Source: JAURDE01 sp965365285
GTDB lineage: Bacteria > Bdellovibrionota > Bacteriovoracia > Bacteriovoracales > Bacteriovoracaceae
NCBI GenBank assembly: GCA_965365285.1
Contig: CBDUBC010000002.1
Span: 32,533-96,532 of the forward strand
Reading direction: 5' to 3'
DNA length: 64,000 bases
A program made the position numbers and the translations under genes. Of this stretch, positions 8,651 to 17,436 are shown piece after piece; position 1 is the stretch's first letter; each line of letters begins with the position of its first letter. The notes under the pieces were generated by a model. The model made no database searches. It was not told the DNA's origin and worked only from the letters and a program-made list of their open reading frames with translations.

Positions 8651-9599
8651 CTTCTTCGTACCCCATTAGTTTTTCAAGTTCTTTAATATTATTAGATGCC
8701 TCAATATACCGTTCGTCTTCTTCATAACCTTCAAGTAGCTTTACTATGGCACAATTGGAGACAATGGCAGCATTATACTTCAAAGCATCTCTTTCTCTTT
8801 TTGCCCTCAAGAAATTGATTTGAATTTCTTCATCTAATCTCTGCTTTGTCCTTCTCAAATAAAAACTCGCTCTACCGTGACTAGGCTTTAGAATCAAGGC
8901 AAGGTTAAATTCATTTATTGCTCTAAAATAGTTTTGCTCTCTATATTCTCGAAGCCCTCTTTGAATTAAAGTCACAAGCTTCTCTTCAATTTCGGAATCA
9001 ATTTCATCTTTTTTTTCAGTCAAGTTATTAAATTTTTCACTTTTAGCTTCAAGGCTTTTATCTTTTTTTGATTTCCTACCTTGAGGCGATTCTTCCATCA
9101 AAAAGAGAACTGCTAAAATTAAACCAAGACCTATAAAGAGTTTGTTCTTTCTCTTACCTTTCTTTTCTAGACTCTCATCAAGCTCATCGTCATCTTCTTC
9201 TTCGTCGTCTCGTTTATCAATAAAGTCATCTAGTGCAGCCAGAGGATTTTTGACATCCAAAATTTCATATTTGTAGACCGTTCTTCCGATTTGAATTCGA
9301 TCACCAGATCCAAGTTCATGCTGCTGAACTTTTTCTTTATTGATGATAATCCCATTTTGAGAATTCAAATCAGAGATAACATAATTATCTTTTAATTTGA
9401 CTAACTCAGCATGTTCTCGTGAGGTTTTCTTGTCTTCAATTGTAATATCGACTTTTTCACTTCTTCCTAAGATTAAACGTTTTCCATTAAGATAGTAGGT
9501 AGTTCCTTTATTAGGCCCGTTTAAACAAATAAGTCTCCAGTACGTCCCATTTTTTTCGGGCGTCTTTAAATTGTTTTTTATAACAACTGGAGATTTCAT
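8625..9599 (-). CDS. FHA-domain membrane protein with TPR-like tail
   Basis: A 324-residue protein with an FHA domain at about 35-115 (LILGRSEKVDITIED, TSREHAEL, DLNSQNGIIIN), an acidic linker, one membrane segment (KLFIGLGLILAVLFLM, about residue 155) and a C-terminal TPR-like region (about 205-300). Its architecture is a shorter version of the next protein in the run, so the two probably arose by duplication. The coding sequence overlaps the next gene by 26 bases and begins 5 bases after the preceding FHA gene, so all are probably one transcript. Confidence 0.8.
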   Translation of the reverse strand: MKSPVVIKNNLKTPEKNGTYWRLICLNGPNKGTTYYLNGKRLILGRSEKVDITIEDKKTSREHAELVKLKDNYVISDLNSQNGIIINKEKVQQHELGSGDRIQIGRTVYKYEILDVKNPLAALDDFIDKRDDEEEDDDELDESLEKKGKRKNKLFIGLGLILAVLFLMEESPQGRKSKKDKSLEAKSEKFNNLTEKKDEIDSEIEEKLVTLIQRGLREYREQNYFRAINEFNLALILKPSHGRASFYLRRTKQRLDEEIQINFLRAKRERDALKYNAAIVSNCAIVKLLEGYEEDERYIEASNNIKELEKLMGYEEGEAKCLQK

Positions 9600-9604
9600 T
9601 TATC

Positions 9605-11173
9605 TTATTCTTCCTTAACAAAAGTTATATAATAGGCTTTAGCAAAATTATCAGTACCTAAAAGGGCAGTCGCAAAGAGCTGATGAATATTTCCAGATAA
9701 CTCATATTCTCCTTGCTCAGAAAAACCTTGGTTATTAGCAGAGTTATCACAAAGCTCAATTACAGTAGCTGCAAATCCTTTCTCCCTCGCACATTCAAGT
9801 ATATTCATACCTTCGGACACATTTTGACGAATACCCGTAAGATCTTCCGCTTCCATATTCAAGGCAGCGACATCTTTATTAGAGTTTAAAACCATAGCGG
9901 GAATACCTGCCCCCTTAAGAAATTCTTTTAAATGATCTACATATGGTCCATCTTCCTCAAGCTCTGCGAATTCAGCGCTCTCTCCATCACTGGAAAGCTC
10001 CCTATTTCTTTGGAGAAGAGTATTAATGATATTCACAAGAGGCTTGAGTTCTATCATCATATACGTAAGCTCTACATTTCTTAGCTTTCCTTTCATTCCC
10101 TGTTCTACTTGATATTTTAGTTCCTCAAGCGGCCGAAGGGTGAGAAAGTAAACAATTCCAAAAAATATTAAAGCAACAAGAGCGGAGGTTGTGAGTGCCT
10201 CAAGATAAGCTCTTGAGTTCTTTGTTGCTTCTATTGCAAGAGACTTTGGAGCGAACTGAATAGAGATAACACCAACAGGTTCAAAAGATCCTAGCTTAGC
10301 ATCATACGCGGTTATTTTGGCAGCAACTCCAATAACTCCCTCTTTAAGAATTTGAACTAATTCATTTTTTGAGCTTTTAGGATTCCGAGACCATTCTAGT
10401 GATTTAATAGAGAAAGTATCTGAGATGTGTTCATTTAGTTTACCGATAGGTCGAACTATTCTTCCTTCCATATCAAATAATTCATAGCTGGACACTCCAT
10501 CTTCAGTTTCTAAAAAAGCAGTATCAATACGATCAAGTTGCTTTTTCTCTAAAGCTCTTGCATTAATTCTGGCGATTTCTTGAGCAAAGTGAACACCTCT
10601 TTTCGCCGTTTCAACTAGAAGGATTTTTTTACTATCACTTAGGATTGGAAAGATTGTAAGAGAAATTGTGGCCACAACAAAAAGCGAGAGAGCAATGGAT
10701 ACGAGAACTTTCCACTCATACTCCTCGTTCATCCCATGAATAAATGGCATGATTTTATAGCGAAAGATATGAAGAATTTTTAAGGGAATTTCTTTTGGCA
10801 TTGGTGGAGGTTTTACAAAGCTTGGTTCCTCATTTTCCTCCTCTTCACCATCTGTTGCCTTTTTATAGATTGTTATTTTTTTCTCTGTAACATAGACTAA
10901 TTTGAAAATAAGATCAGGTAGAGCAATAAGATCACCATCTTTAACCGTCGCATTTTTTACAAGCTCTCCATTTACAAAAGTACCATTTGAACTGCCTAAA
11001 TCACGAAGGTAAGCAACATCATTTGTTACCGTAATACTCATATGACGTTTAGAAACTCCCCCAACAGGAAGAATGACATTATTTCCATCTTCACGTCCTA
11101 CGACATTATCGCCATCTTCTAGAATAAATTCTTGTCCTCGGAGCTTTCCTCCAACTGCGACTAGCTTATACAT
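9605..11173 (-). CDS. FHA-domain transmembrane sensor-like protein
   Basis: A 522-residue protein. An N-terminal FHA domain (1-95) contains VVGREDGNNVILP, VSKRHMSI and DLGSSNGTFVNG. Two membrane segments (about 154-178 and 324-345) flank a periplasmic region of about 145 residues. A HAMP-like LRPLEELKYQVEQGMKG segment follows the second one, and the C-terminal 120 residues look like a PAS-type domain (AGIPAMVLNSNKDVAALN). No kinase, cyclase or chemotaxis output domain is present. The gene overlaps the DUF192 gene by 13 bases. Probably a sensor that reports envelope conditions to phosphorylation-dependent partners; this is inference. Confidence 0.75.
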   Translation of the reverse strand: MYKLVAVGGKLRGQEFILEDGDNVVGREDGNNVILPVGGVSKRHMSITVTNDVAYLRDLGSSNGTFVNGELVKNATVKDGDLIALPDLIFKLVYVTEKKITIYKKATDGEEEENEEPSFVKPPPMPKEIPLKILHIFRYKIMPFIHGMNEEYEWKVLVSIALSLFVVATISLTIFPILSDSKKILLVETAKRGVHFAQEIARINARALEKKQLDRIDTAFLETEDGVSSYELFDMEGRIVRPIGKLNEHISDTFSIKSLEWSRNPKSSKNELVQILKEGVIGVAAKITAYDAKLGSFEPVGVISIQFAPKSLAIEATKNSRAYLEALTTSALVALIFFGIVYFLTLRPLEELKYQVEQGMKGKLRNVELTYMMIELKPLVNIINTLLQRNRELSSDGESAEFAELEEDGPYVDHLKEFLKGAGIPAMVLNSNKDVAALNMEAEDLTGIRQNVSEGMNILECAREKGFAATVIELCDNSANNQGFSEQGEYELSGNIHQLFATALLGTDNFAKAYYITFVKEE

Positions 11174-11511
11174 ACAACCTCTAATTGATCCTCTTCACGT
11201 ATGTTGGGAGAAAGAGTGCCTCCCTTTACTTCAAGAACTTGGTAGGCATTAAAATATATTCTCGTCATCCGCCATGGTTTGATTTGACGAATCACTTTTT
11301 TTACCTTGTATTCTTTATCTAAAAACAGTACATCAATCTTAAATTTCATGAAAAAAGTGTGAATGGAGTTGCATGGCTTAATCAATAGACCTTCACCTTT
11401 TTCCATTTTCTTTTTGAACATCAGACCGATCATTCGTGTGATTGGAGTAGCAGCAACTTTCACTCTTTCTACAATCGTCTCTCCATTATGAAGGATTTTT
11501 AACTCTTCCAT
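11161..11511 (-). CDS. DUF192 family protein
   Basis: A 116-residue protein matching the DUF192 family from RMIGLMFKK through KPCNSIHTFFMKFKIDVLFLD to VLEVKGG near the C-terminus. Unlike many family members it has no signal peptide. The biochemical function of the family is not known to me. DUF192 genes are often found near Tad/type II secretion genes, and here the gene sits between the TadC-like gene (1-base overlap with its stop) and the first FHA gene, which suggests a role in the same envelope system. Confidence 0.8.
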   Translation of the reverse strand: MEELKILHNGETIVERVKVAATPITRMIGLMFKKKMEKGEGLLIKPCNSIHTFFMKFKIDVLFLDKEYKVKKVIRQIKPWRMTRIYFNAYQVLEVKGGTLSPNIREEDQLEVVCIS

Positions 11512-12905
11512 TAATTACCCCCTACAATCATTTCTAATGCAATAGGTGCCGCAACGACGATAAAAACCGCTGGAACAATTAAAAAAAGCATGGGAAAGAG
11601 AATTTTTGTAGCGGCCGTAGCACCAGCTTTTTCCACTTCAGCGGATTTTTTCTGTCTAATTTCTTTAGAAAGGTTTTTTAGAATAGGTCCAATATTAGCA
11701 CCAACGGAATCAGCTGCAATAAGAGTGGCACAAAAGGAGGAGATTTGAATAAGATCAATTCGCCACGCAAGATTTCTTAAGGCTTCAGCTCTACTTGCCC
11801 CCACTTTAATTTCTTTGAGAAGAATTTCAAATTCATCATTTAGAGCACTTGGCTTAGCTTTTTCAACAACTTTAGCAATGGCAGCAACAAAGTCGAGTCC
11901 CGCTTCAACAGAGAGTGCCAACATATCTACACTAAAGGGCATTGCCATAAGGACTTCTTTTCGTCGTCGGTCACTTCGTCCATTGGCCCAGATATCTGGA
12001 TAAACAAAACCAATAGCAGCTAAAAGAGGGATCAATTTAAGAGGCCAAGTCTCTTCTAGAAAGGCCCTCACGGCAAGAAAGACAATCGGAAACGCAACAA
12101 TAAGAAATAATTTAAAGGCATAAAAATCTTCTGCTGTCATGGCCTCAGTGAGTCCAGCGCTTGCAAGTTTTCTTTTATACTTCTCTCTTATTTTTCTCTT
12201 ACCCTTCATTTGAGAGACAATGGGAGAAATGTATCTCTTAAAAGCAGGCCTTGAGTAATTTAAAATAGCCCCATAGCTTTTATAATCTACTTTTTTCTCT
12301 GAAGTCTCTTCAAGGGATTCACTTGCTTTAAAAGCTTGCTCACCTGAAAGAAAAGAAAAGGAAATAATAAAAGCACAGATTCCAAATAAAGCGACTGCAC
12401 CATTTAGAATAATCCAAGAGGATTGGTCCCCCTTCAAATAGTAACAAGCCGACTCCACTCCTCCTGCACAAGATCTTTTGATCAAAGGCATGGCGAGGTC
12501 TTTCTTTTCTTTTAAGAGATAGATTTGAGAGAGATTCCAGCACCCTGCAAAGCCCTGGTTTCGACATTCCTTTCCATAACTTAATGCTCGTCTTCTTTCA
12601 CTAGCATCGAGTCCCTCAAGTAAAAAAACTTCTTTAGTGCCATTTTCAAGTTTATCACAAGCAGGTTTATACAAAGCCGGTTTACCACTACAAAGATTTT
12701 TGTAATATCCTAAAGCTCTTGCAGTAGCTCCACCTTTTTCATAAATTTCAGCAAGCTTATAACATGATTTATAATTTTCAGATTTACACTCAGCACTTAA
12801 TTGATCTCTTTCCTGTTTTTGTTTTTCGGCATAGGTCTGCCCATTGACCGTGATCGGCATTGTCGTGATGACCAAAATAGTGAGTAATGATATCAAGTTT
12901 TTCAT
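11511..12905 (-). CDS. TadC-like type II secretion F-domain protein with N-terminal Cys-rich Sel1-like repeats
   Basis: A 464-residue protein. Residues 1-22 are a signal peptide. Residues 35-158 contain four Sel1/TPR-like units, each with a cysteine pair (C40/C48, C72/C83, C114/C122, C146/C154), as in Helicobacter cysteine-rich Hcp proteins. A membrane segment (163-187) then leads to a cytoplasmic stretch and a TadC/GspF type domain (about 235-460) with the RRRKEVLMAMPFSVDMLALSVE segment and terminal membrane helices. TadC is an inner-membrane platform protein of Tad pili. The partner genes tadA and tadB are not in the window. The periplasmic Cys-rich domain is an unusual addition. It is followed by DUF192 and FHA genes. 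Confidence 0.75.
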   Translation of the reverse strand: MKNLISLLTILVITTMPITVNGQTYAEKQKQERDQLSAECKSENYKSCYKLAEIYEKGGATARALGYYKNLCSGKPALYKPACDKLENGTKEVFLLEGLDASERRRALSYGKECRNQGFAGCWNLSQIYLLKEKKDLAMPLIKRSCAGGVESACYYLKGDQSSWIILNGAVALFGICAFIISFSFLSGEQAFKASESLEETSEKKVDYKSYGAILNYSRPAFKRYISPIVSQMKGKRKIREKYKRKLASAGLTEAMTAEDFYAFKLFLIVAFPIVFLAVRAFLEETWPLKLIPLLAAIGFVYPDIWANGRSDRRRKEVLMAMPFSVDMLALSVEAGLDFVAAIAKVVEKAKPSALNDEFEILLKEIKVGASRAEALRNLAWRIDLIQISSFCATLIAADSVGANIGPILKNLSKEIRQKKSAEVEKAGATAATKILFPMLFLIVPAVFIVVAAPIALEMIVGGN

Positions 12906-12978
12906 TATTCTTTTTGGTCATAGAATATCAAATATTTGGAACGTATCGTCTAAGATGGAAATATCAACCTAGGGAGAA

Positions 12979-14034
12979 CTAGGTGATGATTTTCTTTTGA
13001 ATATTTTCTAAAAAAGTGGTGATTTGCTCGGTCTTTATTTTTTGCCCGATATTTGGAATGAAAAGAGGCTTAAAGCTAGGTAATAAGCGTTTTTTTACAT
13101 CAAAAACACGCTCAAGCTTAGGTTTTAAAATATTTTCATCAATATTTGATTCTTTTAATTGGTCATAAGCTATTTTGGTACTTTCAAATTTACTAAATTC
13201 GACTATATCAGTTCCTGCTTCTAGCGCCATTTTTGTCGCCTCAAATAAACCAAAATGGTCCGTAATCGCTTTCATATCCATATCATCACTAATGATCAAA
13301 CCTTTAAAACGTAACTCATCTCGAAGTAATTGATGCGCCTTAGGAGAGAGAGAGGTTGGAAGTTTCTCATCAAGTTCATCAACTTGAAGATGTGCCATCA
13401 TAATCATTTCTACTCTGGCCTTTATCGCTTTGGTAAAGGGTACAAGATCTTCGTTTTTAATATCTTTTAATTTCTTTTTTACGACAGGTAATTCAAGATG
13501 AGAATCTTTGGAGGTTGGTCCATGACCTGGAAAATGTTTTGCACATGCAATTAGACCATTATTTTGAAAGGCACGAATGGCAGAAGAAACAAAAGAAGAA
13601 ACTGTTTGTGCGTCATGACCAAAGGCCCTATCACCAATCACTTTGTTATTTTTATTAGAAAAAATATCACAGCAAGGAGCGAGATTCATATTAATACCGA
13701 TAGAGAGAATCTCACTGGCCATGAGTTCACTAATTTCATAGCAAAGCTTAGGCGAGCCAAGCTTTCCGATTTCAAGCATTGGTGGAATGGGAGAAAGCGC
13801 CTTTCGAAAACGCTGAACTCTTCCCCCCTCATAATCAAGAGCGATAAAAAGAGGTCTTTCTTTATTGAGCTCTTGAATAGTATTTACGAGCTCTCCTACT
13901 TGGGCCAAACTCTCAAAATTTCGATCAAAAAGAATTACACCGCCAATATTTTCTTTAGAGATAAATTCGGCTTCCTGATCCCTAAGATAAGGTCCTTCAA
14001 TTCCAGTGATAAAGAGCTGTCCTAATTCTTTCAT
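12979..14034 (-). CDS. nagZ: Beta-N-acetylhexosaminidase (NagZ-like, GH3)
   Basis: A 351-residue cytoplasmic glycosidase (no signal peptide). It removes GlcNAc from the anhydro-muropeptides produced by peptidoglycan turnover. NagZ motifs are present: GGVILFDRN, ALDYEGGRVQR, KHFPGHGPTSKDSH with the catalytic His/Asp loop, and IISDDMDM with the nucleophile Asp. It starts 4 bases inside the end of the OppC-like gene, so it is translationally coupled to a peptide permease. This supports a muropeptide import and recycling role, perhaps important for a predator digesting prey wall; that last part is inference. Confidence 0.88.
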   Translation of the reverse strand: MKELGQLFITGIEGPYLRDQEAEFISKENIGGVILFDRNFESLAQVGELVNTIQELNKERPLFIALDYEGGRVQRFRKALSPIPPMLEIGKLGSPKLCYEISELMASEILSIGINMNLAPCCDIFSNKNNKVIGDRAFGHDAQTVSSFVSSAIRAFQNNGLIACAKHFPGHGPTSKDSHLELPVVKKKLKDIKNEDLVPFTKAIKARVEMIMMAHLQVDELDEKLPTSLSPKAHQLLRDELRFKGLIISDDMDMKAITDHFGLFEATKMALEAGTDIVEFSKFESTKIAYDQLKESNIDENILKPKLERVFDVKKRLLPSFKPLFIPNIGQKIKTEQITTFLENIQKKIIT

Positions 14035-14867
14035 TTCGATTTTGGGTCTAAGAAATCTCTTAAACCATCCCCTAATAGGTTGAGGCCAATAATCAGTCCG
14101 GCCAGTACTAAACTAAAGATAATAACAATGGAGGGGGCTTCCAACAAAACCGTCTTACTAAGGGAAAGAAGTGCCCCCCACGAATAATCGCTTCCCCCAA
14201 GTCCAAGAAATCCCAGAGTTGCTTCACTAATAATAACTCCACTAATGCCTAAAATCAGATGGATAGAAAGAACCGGAAATATGCCTGGAATAATGATTTT
14301 GAAAAACATTCTTGTTTTACTTGCCCCCATCGCCTTCGCACTTTCCACATAGCTTAATCCCATAATTCTCTGAGTCTCCCCCCGAGCAATTTTGGCATAG
14401 CTTGGCCAGCCCGTGAGGGTCAATATCACAACTAAGGCCATAAAGGATTGCCCCGTAAAGGAAAGTAAAACAATGGCCAATAGAATCGTAGGAAATACAA
14501 AAATTAGGTTGGTGATTCCCTCACTACATTTTCGAACCCATGGGGTTCCAGTAACAGAAATGAATCCAATAAGAACCCCAATAATGCAACATAGAAGTGT
14601 AACCAAAAGACCAATACTAAAGCTATAGAGAAGACCCGTGGAGAGAAGTTCCATTATCGATCTTCCATAAATATCTGTTCCCAGAATAAAGCTTTTTGAA
14701 AAGGGTGCAACCAGCTCACTTTTCATATCAGAAACTGGAGTATAGGGATCAAAAAAGCTTCCTTTAACAACGTAATTATATACCCATCCAATAATGGCCC
14801 ATAATCCGTAAACTGATAAAAGAGAGAGTCCCCACTTAATTTCGGGGTTCATCTTTTTCTTATTCAT
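14031..14867 (-). CDS. Peptide ABC transporter permease, OppC/DppC type
   Basis: A 278-residue inner-membrane protein with about six membrane segments and the OppC-type N-terminal segment. The EAA loop that contacts the ATPase is visible as YVESAKAMGASKTRMFFKI. It overlaps the OppB-like gene by 8 bases and nagZ by 4. With OppB it forms the channel of a di/oligopeptide importer. The substrate-binding protein and the two ATPases are not in the window, so the substrate (muropeptides or prey peptides) is inferred from nagZ. Confidence 0.88.
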   Translation of the reverse strand: MNKKKMNPEIKWGLSLLSVYGLWAIIGWVYNYVVKGSFFDPYTPVSDMKSELVAPFSKSFILGTDIYGRSIMELLSTGLLYSFSIGLLVTLLCCIIGVLIGFISVTGTPWVRKCSEGITNLIFVFPTILLAIVLLSFTGQSFMALVVILTLTGWPSYAKIARGETQRIMGLSYVESAKAMGASKTRMFFKIIIPGIFPVLSIHLILGISGVIISEATLGFLGLGGSDYSWGALLSLSKTVLLEAPSIVIIFSLVLAGLIIGLNLLGDGLRDFLDPKSK

Positions 14868-15768
14868 AAGTCATCTTTAGTCTGGGATCTACTCTCTCTG
14901 CTAAAAAATCGAAGAGAAAATAAATAATCATATAAACCAGCATGGAGTAGATAATCACTCCTTGAACGACAGGATAATCTCTATTTTGAATAGAATCTAA
15001 AAGCAGACTTCCCATTCCTGGAATATCAAAAATTGTTTCGGTAATCATTGTTCCTGCGATTACGATACTTAGCTGAATACCTATAATGGTGAGAATTGTA
15101 GGTAAACAAGCTTTTGCTACACGCATATAAATATCATTTTCACTTAACCCTTTTGCCCTAAGAACTTGAACCCATGGCTCTTGTACTTCTTCAAGGAAGC
15201 GATTTCTAGCCACCCTTAACAAAATGGAGCTTAAAGGGAGGACTAAGGTGAGTACGGGAAGAAAGATATGAGACGGTCCTCCCCATTCAGAGACAGGAAA
15301 AAGTCTTAGCCCTATCGCAAAGATGAGTACCAAAACCGGAGCGAGGGAAAAAATAGGAAAAGAGAGAAGTAGAAGACTTAGGACTCTAATTAATCCGTCT
15401 TGAAACTGACTTTTTTTAAGAGCACTGTAGAGTCCTAAAAAGGGACCGATACAAGAGGAGAGGAGCACCGAAAGAAAGGCGATGACCGCGGTTGGAAAAA
15501 AATGATCTTTTAAAAGCTCAATTACGGATCGTTTTTTAAAAAGAGACTCTCCTAGGTCTCCTTTTACTATTCCTAGAAGATAGTTTCCAAGTTGGGCCGG
15601 AAAACTTTGATCGAGCCCCAGCTGGGTACGATAAATCTGAATTTCGGCTTCCGTTGCATTAGGTCCAAGAATCCTTTCTACTGGGTCTCCTGGGCTTAAA
15701 CGAATAAGAGCAAAGACCAACAGTAAGGCCATAAAAATCGTTAAAAATGCATTGAGGAATTTACTCAT
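14860..15768 (-). CDS. Peptide ABC transporter permease, OppB/DppB type
   Basis: A 302-residue inner-membrane permease. The N-terminal region has RLSPGDPVERILG, typical of the OppB family, and the EAA loop reads VLRAKGLSENDIYMRVAKA. About six membrane segments are predicted by eye. It overlaps the lipoprotein gene upstream by 4 bases and the OppC gene downstream by 8. It belongs to the same transcript as mreB and nagZ. Confidence 0.88.
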   Translation of the reverse strand: MSKFLNAFLTIFMALLLVFALIRLSPGDPVERILGPNATEAEIQIYRTQLGLDQSFPAQLGNYLLGIVKGDLGESLFKKRSVIELLKDHFFPTAVIAFLSVLLSSCIGPFLGLYSALKKSQFQDGLIRVLSLLLLSFPIFSLAPVLVLIFAIGLRLFPVSEWGGPSHIFLPVLTLVLPLSSILLRVARNRFLEEVQEPWVQVLRAKGLSENDIYMRVAKACLPTILTIIGIQLSIVIAGTMITETIFDIPGMGSLLLDSIQNRDYPVVQGVIIYSMLVYMIIYFLFDFLAERVDPRLKMTYE

Positions 15769-16535
15769 AATTTACTTTCAAGAGAATACCCTTGAGATAC
15801 CCAGTACTCACCTACAAGATTATTTTGTTTATCTAAAAGATAGAACAATGTTTGATTAGCAAAATTAAGACTATATTTTCGATTTCCGTTTTGATCAACT
15901 CCATCATAGGTCATCGTCGCATTAGAAAAAACTTCTGAAGGAAGATTATCATATTGGGCCTGAAAATAAGGGTATCCTTCCCAAACAATATGAAAATTCA
16001 TTTGTCCGGCCCCACGCTTGGTAGACTCCTGAATAAATTGACTAAATTTAGCGCATTCAACAACTTGAGAAAAAAAGCAGTACATCCCGGATCCGCTTGG
16101 AAAAGGTATACTCTTTTTACCATTCCATTGTTTCTTAGGACTTTTTAAAAAGACTTCGAGAGTTTTAGAACTTGGGTTAAGTTTCATTTCAGAAAAATAA
16201 CGTTTTTTATCAAACCAAACACTGTATTGAGATATCTGAGGTCTTAAAATATTAATCTTTCCTTGTACAGAACCAGGTTTTGAGATGGTAATAGATTTCT
16301 CAAGAGGAAGACCGCTTGAGTCCTCTGGTAGGATAAGTTTTTTAACCACAATTCCTTTGTATTTTTTTGAAGTTCCGACTTCTCTTTTAAGAACAAATTT
16401 TCCCGCTTTATCGGTTAGATTATATTCCTTAGTCTTTTTTACTTTTTTGACAGTCGATTGAGGTTTAGGCGCATTTTTTACTTGTCTTAAATAAGCGCAA
16501 GAGCAAAGCAGGCTGAGAATGAGATATTTAATCAT
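15765..16535 (-). CDS. Putative lipoprotein of unknown function
   Basis: A 256-residue protein. The N-terminus MIKYLILSLLCSCAYLRQ looks like a short lipoprotein signal with the acceptor cysteine at residue 13 (LCSC lipobox). The mature part is rich in lysine and beta-strand-like segments. I do not recognise the family. It lies 3 bases after the PilZ gene and overlaps oppB by 4 bases. In an Opp operon this slot could hold a substrate-capturing lipoprotein, but the sequence does not resemble an SBP_bac_5 binding protein, which is about twice as long. Confidence 0.6.
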   Translation of the reverse strand: MIKYLILSLLCSCAYLRQVKNAPKPQSTVKKVKKTKEYNLTDKAGKFVLKREVGTSKKYKGIVVKKLILPEDSSGLPLEKSITISKPGSVQGKINILRPQISQYSVWFDKKRYFSEMKLNPSSKTLEVFLKSPKKQWNGKKSIPFPSGSGMYCFFSQVVECAKFSQFIQESTKRGAGQMNFHIVWEGYPYFQAQYDNLPSEVFSNATMTYDGVDQNGNRKYSLNFANQTLFYLLDKQNNLVGEYWVSQGYSLESKL

Positions 16536-16538
16536 GAT

Positions 16539-17423
16539 CTAATCCTCCAAAAACTTTTCAAATTTAGAGAGGGATTCCTTTCCATCCCCTTCCACTTCCG
16601 GAAATAGATTTACAATTATTTTTTGGAAGGGAAATTCAAAACCGATACGATAACGGAGAACATTTCCATGGACTGCTAGTTCAAAAGGATTAATATAGAC
16701 GACATTAAGTCCGTCAAGATTCAGTCTTTCTCCGTTTGCACTCATCACGATATGGAAATTGGTGTAGCCTCGTGAAAAAAAGTTTTTTTCCACCTCATTA
16801 CAAAGAATTGATATCCCCGTTGCAGAGATATCCTGCACTCGAAAGCCAATCATATTGGCAAGATTAAATGGCTTTTGACCTTTAAAAGTTTTTCCATATT
16901 GAGCTTCTTTGAAGGTTTTAAAAAATTCAAGTTGATCATTTTTAATATTATTAATTAAGACAAGATTTCCAGCTTCATTATTCACACCCTTAAGCTGAAA
17001 GAAAGCATAGACCTCATGATCCGGATAAGTCTTTACTCGTACATTATTTCTTTGATCAAGTTTAAAAAGATAGCTTTTGAGGGTGATGCTCATCTCTGTT
17101 TTAGGTAAAATGAAATCTATTTTGATCTTAGAAAAATACTTAACTCCATAATCTTGAAAATAAATGAAGAAGTCCTTTCCTTCTTCAGACTTAAGAACAG
17201 TATTCTGGGCCTCTAGATTTACTTTGATTCCCGTGATTTCACCATCTTCATTCTTAATGGGCTCAGAGAAATAAATCGGAAAAAATCCTGTGTCTCTAGA
17301 CCAAAGGCGACCTTTTAACTTTTTATCGGTAATAGAATGAACACGTTGAACCAACTCAGGTGTCGATAAACGTAAGAAGTTTGTTTTATCAGTATTAAAA
17401 TCCGTTTCAATATTTGATACCAT
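16539..17423 (-). CDS. PilZ-domain protein downstream of mreB
   Basis: A 294-residue protein. An N-terminal region of about 125 residues has no recognised domain. A PilZ domain follows with both cyclic di-GMP motifs intact: RNNVR (about residue 127) and DISATGISI (about residue 208). The family binds cyclic di-GMP and changes activity or partner binding. The gene follows mreB by 13 bases and precedes the lipoprotein/Opp genes, so cyclic di-GMP may act on cell elongation or on the permease; this is inference. The Shine-Dalgarno GGAAGAAG is very close to the ATG. Confidence 0.75.
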   Translation of the reverse strand: MVSNIETDFNTDKTNFLRLSTPELVQRVHSITDKKLKGRLWSRDTGFFPIYFSEPIKNEDGEITGIKVNLEAQNTVLKSEEGKDFFIYFQDYGVKYFSKIKIDFILPKTEMSITLKSYLFKLDQRNNVRVKTYPDHEVYAFFQLKGVNNEAGNLVLINNIKNDQLEFFKTFKEAQYGKTFKGQKPFNLANMIGFRVQDISATGISILCNEVEKNFFSRGYTNFHIVMSANGERLNLDGLNVVYINPFELAVHGNVLRYRIGFEFPFQKIIVNLFPEVEGDGKESLSKFEKFLED

Positions 17424-17436
17424 CTTCTTCCAAATT

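Noticed and set aside
12966..12981. Inverted repeat CCTAG-GGAGAA-CTAGG at the nagZ stop as a terminator
   Set aside because: The stem is only 5-6 bp and has no T run on the minus strand; tadC 73 bases on could be in the same transcript.
15765..16535. Lipoprotein before oppB as an SBP_bac_5 peptide-binding protein
   Set aside because: At 256 residues it is about half the needed length and shows none of the family motifs.
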